Shown piece by piece: positions 56,491 through 64,000 of a DNA stretch of 64,000 nt (within the stretch, counting starts at the first letter, position 1; each line of letters begins with the position of its first letter). The DNA is from Tragulus kanchil. Taxonomy: Eukaryota; Chordata; Mammalia; Artiodactyla; Tragulidae. Both the position numbers and the translations under genes were made by a program. A model generated the notes under the pieces. That model ran no database searches, was not told where the DNA came from, and saw nothing but the letters and a program-made list of their open reading frames with translations. Location of the stretch: positions 95,073,608-95,137,607 of the forward strand of contig JAIOJX010000025.1 in NCBI GenBank assembly GCA_022376925.1, read 5' to 3'.

Positions 56491-59400
56491 TCTTGTATCT
56501 CTCACCACAGGTTTTAGTGTCTGTGGTGCTTCCCCTGTATTGTGGCATACGTTCTATTCATTTCTTGTGGCATCCTAGCTACACATCCATTGCAAAAGTA
56601 CTTTTTGATTTCCATTATTGTTTTGATTACTCCTTTGAGTTTCATCATGTCTATAACGTCTCTCTGTTTTACTACATTGTCTTTTTCTTGTGTCATAATT
56701 TAGTTTATCTCCCAGGTTTAAGCCATGTATTCTCTGCTCCTGCCCTGCCCTGCCTAAATGCTGGAACAAGAATAGAGCTAAGAGACAATACAGGAGCAGA
56801 GCAGAGGGAGATGCACCAGTTTAGATAAGGAAAGGTCAACACACAAGATGTAGATGGAGAGAGCAGGAGGCAGGGATGGAATGGGTTTGCCTCTGGGGAA
56901 GAAGCTCACCTAAAGACTGTGTCCCAGGCACCCAGAATAATTCAAAAAGAAGGACTCTAAAATGACTTGAAAATGGAAGCTCCTTTGAATAGTCACCCAG
57001 TCTTTCCATAGGATTGCTTTGGTAAGGACAAAACTGTTTGATGTTGTACATTATGCTGCATTTAGGAAAGAATCAATTATATGGCTGTATAGTCATACCA
57101 CCTACATTCTGTGCTATTACCCTTTAAATTTGAAATAAAGGTTTATAGTCACCACCAATTATGCAAACATGGCCATCATTCCTTCCTTTCTCACTCCCTC
57201 CTTCCCCTCCTTTCTTCCTCCCTCCCTTCCTGCTGCTCTCTCTCTGTCTTCAATATAGTACACCTGAAAGACTAGACAAGGGGATAAGGCACTAATGCAC
57301 TTCCAAAGTGTCCATTGGCTAGTAGCTATCTAGGAAACCTAAATCCTCTGCTGTTTTACCTTCTTGTGTAGGCCATTGAGAGTTGTTTTTCACCCTAGTG
57401 AAAAGCCTATGGGGTTCCTCCAGCCTGAATCAAGAAGTTAAAATAGGCCACAAAAGAGCTTTCAAAGATAAGGTTCTCATAACGGTAACAATCAGACCCT
57501 CATCTCTTCAGACCTGCCTCTCAATGTTTATCTATTGCAAGTTCATTTCTTGCTCTTCACTTTTACATCTAAAGCATATATCCTTCAACCTTCCTTTACC
57601 TTCCCAAATCATTCCGTTCTTTATGGTCCAAATCAAGTCCTAGCTCTCCCAAGACTCTCTCTGCCCTAGCTCACAATATTATTTATTGTTTTCTGAAATT
57701 CTAGAGAAGATTTTGGTTCTTGCATCATTTTGAACTTACATAGTGTAAATGTGGGAAGACATAAATGGGGCAGAATTGAAGAATGAAAGGATTGAGAGAA
57801 GCTTTGCCAATCTGCATGGTCGACCTCCCATAATTTGACCCAGTTTTTCTTACATTAAGTGGCAACTGCTGCCTAGTTTTTAGATCCCACCACAATTACC
57901 CTCTTTTCTTAAGCTGTAAAGACATTACTCATAACAGTGATCAAATGGAGCATTAATCAGATTAATGGGTGTTGTTTGAAGTTACATACAAAATAGGCAG
58001 ATATAGAATACAACAGTAACCATGATGGAGCAAGCAGGCAAAGAAACTAAGGCTGAATTAACTCCAAAATTGAAGGGCTATATAAAGATGGCACAATTTG
58101 CTTATATAAAATGTTGATAGTATTTTCCGAATCACTGATTAAAAATACATCTGTATGATAGTGATGGCAAAAAGATTTGCTCCCTTTTCTCTTTCTTTAA
58201 ATGTTAAAACCAGGCTTAAAGGGCAGCCTCTAAAGCATAGTGCTCATTTTTGTTTTGGTAGGTGGATTTCACTAACCAAAATGACAACAAACACTCAGAA
58301 ATGGGAACTTACTCTATGGCATCTGTTCAAACCTCTTAAAACCAGAGATACTTTCCTGTCTGATGGATAAACCACCCAAGCACAGATTAAAAGCATATGT
58401 TTCATGGTTCTCTGAGAGTATTTATAGCTCAGAATTTATACTTCCTGATCATTTACAACAGAACCATCTGAATAGGTAGTAAACATTTTGCAATAATTCC
58501 AGCCCCATTCTAGCAAATTTCGACTTCCCTATTTTGAAATTAAACTACACATTTTCTTTCCTCAGCGGAAAGAAATATCTGCATAAGGAAGTTGAAGTAT
58601 TTTCCATACTACATATGACCTAGTTACATATTTGCAAGGTTTGCAATATTAACCAACAGCAAGGCCAATTTTAGGTTTATGTACTCAACTACCTCCCTTG
58701 ATAAATTCTTGTGTTACAGTATAATCTGTTCTTCAGAACAGTAGGTTGAAATATGAAGCACAGCAACATTCATATAATAGAATGCAAAACATTAGAGTTT
58801 CCACTAGAGGACATAAATATGCTATTTTGAGTTATAATTCTATTCCACTAGTTATTTATTATGTGCAACGTGCACCAAGCAGGTGTTATATTAAGTCAGC
58901 AAATCAGCACCATTTTTGCTCTTTGACTTCACTGAACTCACACTGTAAGAAAGAGAGCACTTGAAAATGGAAGTTGATAATAGAAAATAATACCACAGGT
59001 GTTTCCTATATGCATATAGAAAAATGACAATTTGGGAGAGATTTTCATTTAGCTTGAAATTGTCATTCTTGAATTGTAAACACAGTACGGGCAGTCTCAT
59101 TTAGGACTGGGCAATGGAAAATGACTAATTTACTCAGATAATGTCAACATCCTAAAAAACAGATAAAGTCCTGAACCAGGAGTAGTGATAATAGTCATAA
59201 TACTGATAATGATAGTCCCCTACCTTCTTGAAGCTTTTATTTTAGATGGCACTTTACTTCTTGAATAGGTCTCTTCTAACTCTTCTTTTCCTTCCTTAAA
59301 CCCCATCTCCCTCCCTGAAACATTTCCTAGCTAACAACAAAAAAAAGGTGGTAATACGGCCATCACTACCCATAGGTAACTGATGGAAATAGGCATGCCC

Positions 59401-59762
59401 TCAATTTGCTTCACTCACCACCACACAAAATGCTCCCATCTCTTTTACTGAACATAATACAATTTTGGGGAGTATTTGCTTTATGCAGTTTTTCTTTTTA
59501 GTTGTCTTCCCCTTTTGTCTGTATTTGTGATTCTGTTCAAGATGATTATAAGTTCTAAGCAATATTTAACAGAGACTCCTTTAAGCAGGTTAATACTTGA
59601 GTTAATGATCAAAAGTTATATATAAATATAATGCTTTCGACATTTAAAAAGGAAGTTTCATTTTAGCATTTGTAAGTGACAGAGGGCCTTATTGAGAAAG
59701 TTTCCAACCCTAAAGCAGAATACTGGTGTCATCTTTTTTTTTTTTTTTTTTTAAAAGAGCAT
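56491..59762. other. Unassigned sequence with a pyrimidine tract at 57180-57245
   Basis: The longest part without a confident repeat call and without tandem duplication (3.3 kb). It has a CCTT/CCCTCC-rich tract at 57180-57245 and weakly L2-like phrasing at 57480-57690. Open frames up to 111 codons (56493-56828) have no recognisable motif and no supporting signals. I see no gene. Confidence 0.5.
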
Positions 59763-59774
59763 TTCAAATCTTTT

Positions 59775-59990
59775 GTGGGTTGGCTGGTCATTCACTGAGT
59801 TGTGTCCTACTCTTTGCAGCACCATTGACCAGAGCCTGCCAGGATCCGCTGTCCATGGGGATCTCCAGGCAAGAATACTAGAGTGCATTTCTGTTTCCTT
59901 CTCCAGGGGAACTTTCTGGATCAGGGATTGAACCTATGTCTCCTGCCCAGGCAGGCAGATTCTTTTACCACTGAGCCACCAAGGAAGCCC
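59775..59990 (-). mobile_element. Bov-tA SINE
   Basis: Minus-strand copy: plus strand 'gagttgtgtcctactctttgc', 'gcctgccaggatccgctgtcc', 'gggattgaacctatgtctcctgc' and 'ctgagccaccaaggaagccc'. Imperfect target duplication TTCAAATCTTTT/TTCAATCTTTT at 59763 and 59991. A T run lies just upstream at 59736-59752. Confidence 0.85.
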
Positions 59991-60149
59991 TTCAATCTTT
60001 TCTTTTTAAGTATCTGACCAAAAAAGATTCAGTTGAAGTGAAAAATTTGGTAAAGGAGGGGACGTAGGGAAAGTGATGGAACCTAGAAAGATTCTAAGGG
60101 CACAGATGTGGCAATAGGACCCTAAAGCTACCTATGCTAGGGTAATCAT

Positions 60150-62261
60150 GGACTGAAAGCACTCACCCTGACAAGACACCATAGTAACCATTTGCGTGAG
60201 TTATTTTATGACAGGAGGTCTTACTAAGGAACATAGAACTATTAATAATAAGCTGTCACCATCTGTAAGAATTTGGAAACGGTCAAAAGAAGAGACCATG
60301 TGTCCTACCACTCCTAGAATCCTTCTCAATGGAATTGATATGGCTGAGCAATGCTTGTGCCACCAGAAAGGACCCTGAGTCAGAATGATTGGCCAGAGAC
60401 AACCCAGAACTACTCTCATAACCATAAAACCCAAGACTGAGAGCCACATGCCAGAACAGTCCTCTGGAGTTTCCTTAATCTGCTGCTCTCTGCTCAGACA
60501 CCTCTTCCCAATAAAGTCTCTTGCTTTGTCAGCATGTACGTCTCCTTGGATAATTCATTTCTGAGTGTTGGACAAGAGTCCCTGGTTGGGCTTTGGAAGG
60601 GTCCCTCTTCCCAAGGTCTATGCATCACATAGAGACTTCAGGGACTGCCAACACCTCCATTGCTTGACCCTAAGATGTCCATCTGTTTCTTCTCATCAGA
60701 AAATTAGGTTTCCATGGAAGGCAGGGTCAGGTTTGCTCCTGTCTGACCTCTTCCACTCTCTGTTTCTTTTTAGCCAGCAAGGTATACCCCAGAGAAGTTC
60801 ACAGAAAGATTAACCCCTGAGGTTGCTGCTCCTTTTATTTCATTGACTCTAAAATGGGAGGAATTTCTTATTCAAACTTACTTTTCCATGAGGCTCTATT
60901 GAAAGTTGCTAGTAAAAAATCCTCACCAACAGATAAGTTTGTTTTTCCTATTGGAAAAGCATAGGTTTTGGATTCAAGTCTGTTAATTTGCTCTTATCTC
61001 AGTTTTATTTATCTATGACACCGGAATAAAATAATAAATAAGGAAGCATTATTTCCACCATAGACCCTGAACTCTAGTTTTCATCTCTTGTTCACTGGTT
61101 ATTGTCTTCAGAAGGCATGACTTACTCTGGAACAGTTTAGAAACTAGAGTTAGCTGCTTTCCTGAGATAATCAAGCGTTAAAGGTGAAGTTGACATTGCA
61201 TAGTTATTTTGGACTGAAAGCACTCACCCTGACAAGACACCATAGTAACCATTTGCGTGAGTTATTTTATGACAGGAGGTCTTACTAAGGAACATAGAAC
61301 TATTAATAATAAGCTGTCACCATCTGTAAGAATTTGGAAACGGTCAAAAGAAGAGACCATGTGTCCTACCACTCCTAGAATCCTTCTCAATGGAATTGAT
61401 ATGGCTGAGCAATGCTTGTGCCACCAGAAAGGACCCTGAGTCAGAATGATTGGCCAGAGACAACCCAGAACTACTCTCATAACCATAAAACCCAAGACTG
61501 AGAGCCACATGCCAGAACAGTCCTCTGGAGTTTCCTTAATCTGCTGCTCTCTGCTCAGACACCTCTTCCCAATAAAGTCTCTTGCTTTGTCAGCATGTAC
61601 GTCTCCTTGGATAATTCATTTCTGAGTGTTGGACAAGAGTCCCTGGTTGGGCTTTGGAAGGGTCCCTCTTCCCGCAAGGTCTATGCATCACATAGAGACT
61701 TCAGGGACTGCCAACACCTCCATTGCTTGACCCTAAGATGTCCATCTGTTTCTTCTCATCAGAAAATTAGGTTTCCATGGAAGGCAGGGTCAGGTTTGCT
61801 CCTGTCTGACCTCTTCCACTCTCTGTTTCTTTTTAGCCAGCAAGGTATACCCCAGAGAAGTTCACAGAAAGATTAACCCCTGAGGTTGCTGCTCCTTTTA
61901 TTTCATTGACTCTAAAATGGGAGGAATTTCTTATTCAAACTTACTTTTCCATGAGGCTCTATTGAAAGTTGCTAGTAAAAAATCCTCACCAACAGATAAG
62001 TTTGTTTTTCCTATTGGAAAAGCATAGGTTTTGGATTCAAGTCTGTTAATTTGCTCTTATCTCAGTTTTATTTATCTATGACACCGGAATAAAATAATAA
62101 ATAAGGAAGCATTATTTCCACCATAGACCCTGAACTCTAGTTTTCATCTCTTGTTCACTGGTTATTGTCTTCAGAAGGCATGACTTACTCTGGAACAGTT
62201 TAGAAACTAGAGTTAGCTGCTTTCCTGAGATAATCAAGCGTTAAAGGTGAAGTTGACATTG
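60150..62261. repeat. Tandem duplication 19 (2 x ~1.05 kb)
   Basis: Bases 60150-61198 recur at 61211-62261, offset 1061 rising to 1063 after a two-base insertion ('cttcccaagg' against 'cttcccgcaagg'). Spacer of 12 bases. Carries an LTR-like segment. Confidence 0.95.
60180..60690 (+). mobile_element. Possible solo LTR of a class I endogenous retrovirus (copy at 61241-61753)
   Basis: The U3-R-U5 layout is suggested by 'aaccataaaacccaagactg', then CT-rich 'ctgctgctctctgctcagacac', an AATAAA at 60512-60517 ('ttcccaataaagtctcttgc') and a downstream 'ctccttggataattcatttctgagtg' segment. No primer-binding site, gag, pol or env is visible next to it, and LTR ends are not fixed. It could instead be a non-LTR transcript remnant with a polyadenylation signal. 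Confidence 0.4.
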
Positions 62262-62634
62262 GGTCTCAAGATGCAGAGATGGCATCAGTGAGAATGACTT
62301 GCCACTGTCTCTGCCTGTTGCACAGTGAGCAGCTCTGCTAGTCCGTGAGAACCAAAGACTCTCAAAGATGCCCATTTCAAATCAAGAATTCACCTTGGAC
62401 ACTGGAAACTTTGTCCTGTGGGCTCTCTTGACTATACTCTGTTCAAACCATTGCTACTTTGGAGTTTCTATTCTGCTTCTACAGAACTTCTGTCATTTGG
62501 AATGACCCTTCTAAAAATATCTCTAGGTGAATCTCCTTTAGTCTTTTTATCTATCAAGACTTCAAATTCACAAGAATGATAGTTTTCTGTCGATGAGATT
62601 AGTTATAGTAGTAATGATGTATAATAATAGTAGC
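62262..62634. other. Unassigned sequence
   Basis: About 0.37 kb between duplication 19 and the first MIR. Nothing recognised. Confidence 0.5.
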
Positions 62635-62875
62635 ACTATAACTGGCTGAGACTTCTGTACCATTTACTGTGTGGCAGATACATTGCTTATCATATATTAA
62701 TTCTTTGAATCCTTCCAATAGCCTTTTGAAGAAGACACTATTACAGTTATGTTTTTACAGACTAGGAGACTGCCATGGTTTGTTACCAATGTGTGCAAGT
62801 CTTAGAGCTAGTAAATGGTGGGGCTGGGTTTTGAACCTAAGTAATCTGGTTTCCAAGGTTTTGCTCTTAGTCTCT
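62635..62875 (+). mobile_element. MIR SINE
   Basis: Core order: 'ttactgtgtggcagatacattgc', 'atattaattctttgaatccttcc', 'tttttacagactaggagactg', 'agagctagtaaatggtggggctgggttttgaacc'. This is the ancient mammalian MIR pattern ending in a CORE-SINE tail; diverged. Confidence 0.75.
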
Positions 62876-62889
62876 ATGATGTATAGCTT

Positions 62890-63115
62890 CTTTCTTAATA
62901 ATGACAAACACTATTTATCTTGTGTTTCCTTTGTTCCTGCCACCATTTTTAAAGGAGTTTGTGTTCAATATTTCACTTATTTCAAAACAAGTATATGAGG
63001 AAAATTTTTGCTTCTAGTTTTCAGATGAGAAAACTAAGGCTTAGAAAAGTTAAATATCTTACATAATGTCACATAGCTAAGAAATGGCAGAACTGGTATT
63101 CCCCACAACCCATAA
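62890..63115 (+). mobile_element. Second MIR-like SINE
   Basis: 'tttcagatgagaaaactaaggcttagaaaag', 'cttacataatgtcacatagctaag' and 'aatggcagaactgg' follow the MIR order directly after the first MIR, same orientation. Confidence 0.65.
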
Positions 63116-63699
63116 CCTGAAGCTGAGTGTAAAATTGTCCCAAGTGTATATTCCTAACTTCTTCCAGACTGAATAGAAAATTCCATTTACATTGTTACTT
63201 TTTATAAACTCTCCATAACGTCATATCAGGAAAATGTCTTTAAAATAATCTGAGGCCAACAATTTTTTTTTAAACTTCAAATATTTATTCTTAATTTGTA
63301 AGTGGTGAGAAAATAATTTCTGAACAGGGAGGGATTGGTATGCTCATAAATAAAAGTTTGGTGTGTGTGTATGGAGAAAGGTGAGTTATGTGTTTTCACT
63401 GGAGACTTTGGCAGGGTAATAAATCTTGAAATTATACAGGAAATAAGCCTGAAGACATAGGGCATGGCCAAATCATAGAGGGCCTCGAGGGCCTGGTTTG
63501 GAGTTTTAACTAACTCAATAAACCGTGAGGATCCACTGAAAGCTCTGTAAGCAACCAGGAACTGAGCATACTTGGTGAGATTCCTTGCATAGTGGGGGCT
63601 GAGGCAGAGAAGCAAAAGTAGGAGCTTAGTAAAAGGTAAGTGCATAGTATTTGCATATCCACCAAAAGACATGCATTAATGTTTATGGCACTTCCTTCA
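63116..63699. other. Unassigned sequence
   Basis: About 0.6 kb. A 131-codon minus-strand frame (63277-63672) is the longest non-repeat frame in the right flank, but I recognise no domain and see no exon signals. Confidence 0.5.
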
Positions 63700-63990
63700 T
63701 AACAGCAGCTTTATTCATAAAACCCATAGAGTGGAATAATAAATAGCAATAGAAAAGAACAAACTGCTGTTATACACACTGATATGAATGAATGTTGTAG
63801 ACAGACACAAGGCTAAGTGAAAGAAGTCGAACACAAAAGTGTGTATCCTGGATTTCAGTGACAGGAAGTACAAGAATAGGGAAAACAGATCTCTGGTGAG
63901 AGAAATCAGGATTGTTGCCTCTGTGGGGCAAATGGTGTTTATTGACTGGAAAGGGGTATGAGTCTTTTGATGGGTTGGAACTAAGGCTTA
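63700..63990 (+). mobile_element. Old L1 3' region
   Basis: 'gtggaataataaatagcaatag', 'ctaagtgaaagaagtcgaacac', 'aatcaggattgttgcctctg' and 'gactggaaaggggtatgag' match the old mammalian L1 3' pattern in order; continues to the window edge region. Confidence 0.65.
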
Positions 63991-64000
63991 GAAAATTTTT

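Noticed and set aside
56493..56828. 111-codon plus-strand frame and 60-64 codon antisense frames
   Set aside because: Overlapping frames in low-information sequence beside an L1 fragment; I could not tie any to a protein family.
60196..60378. Short open frame in the LTR-like segment as a retroviral gene
   Set aside because: Only 60 codons, no gag, pol or env motif; lies upstream of the polyadenylation signal where U3 would be.
499..62261. A novel biological system that makes ~1.1 kb tandem duplications
   Set aside because: Uniform overlap length, borders unrelated to sequence, noisy junction spacers and restored element lengths after collapse all point to assembly artefact.
63277..63672. 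131-codon minus-strand open frame
   Set aside because: No recognisable domain, no exon borders, and located between MIR and old L1 remnants.

Overview
The window is vertebrate nuclear DNA, almost certainly from a ruminant. Three repeat types support this: the 3' end of a BovB (RTE) LINE at about 26.06-26.40 kb, several Bov-tA SINEs (29.46, 37.59, 53.90 and 59.78 kb), and CHR-type tRNA-Glu SINEs typical of Cetruminantia. A younger tRNA-Glu SINE of about 260-335 bp is abundant (ten independent insertions). Its body resembles CHR-2, but I do not recognise its 3' part from cattle-type genomes, so a basal ruminant such as a chevrotain is possible (inference). I see no host protein-coding exon anywhere. 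The window is intergenic or deeply intronic and made of interspersed repeats, one long-noncoding-RNA retrocopy and one full-length L1.

Layout. 0-11 kb: L2, L1 3' ends and tRNA-Glu SINEs. 11-16 kb: a decayed minus-strand L1 split by nested SINEs. 16.06-24.5 kb (plus strand): a full-length, intronless copy of the lncRNA NORAD, with about a dozen units spaced 295-366 bp, each built around a short hairpin and Pumilio sites of the form TGTANATA. It ends in a polyadenylation signal and an A-rich tail and has an imperfect target-site duplication, so I read it as a processed retrocopy, later hit by a SINE. 25.8-38.9 kb: BovB, L1 ends, Bov-tA, a MaLR LTR, and unassigned AT-rich DNA. 38.93-51.59 kb: one minus-strand L1 with 5'UTR, ORF1, broken ORF2 and 3'UTR, bounded by a perfect 12-bp duplication. 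51.6-64 kb: MaLR LTR, CHR SINE, old L1 ends, a retroviral-LTR-like segment, two MIRs and unassigned DNA.

The dominant structural signal is not a gene. At 19 places a segment is followed at once, or after a spacer of under 100 bp, by a near-identical second copy. Eighteen of these are 1.02-1.18 kb long; one is 628 bp. Their borders ignore repeat and gene borders. Together they add about 20.5 kb, so the non-redundant sequence is about 43.5 kb. Collapsing them brings the L1 to about 6.7 kb and the NORAD copy to about 5.2 kb, both normal lengths. I conclude that most or all are false duplications from unmerged contig overlaps or joined haplotypes. Annotation copies inside them should be counted once.

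The hunt found no new multi-gene system. The parts most worth a second look are the NORAD-like array, the uniform duplication pattern, the 628-bp duplication of exactly two NORAD units, and the young SINE family.
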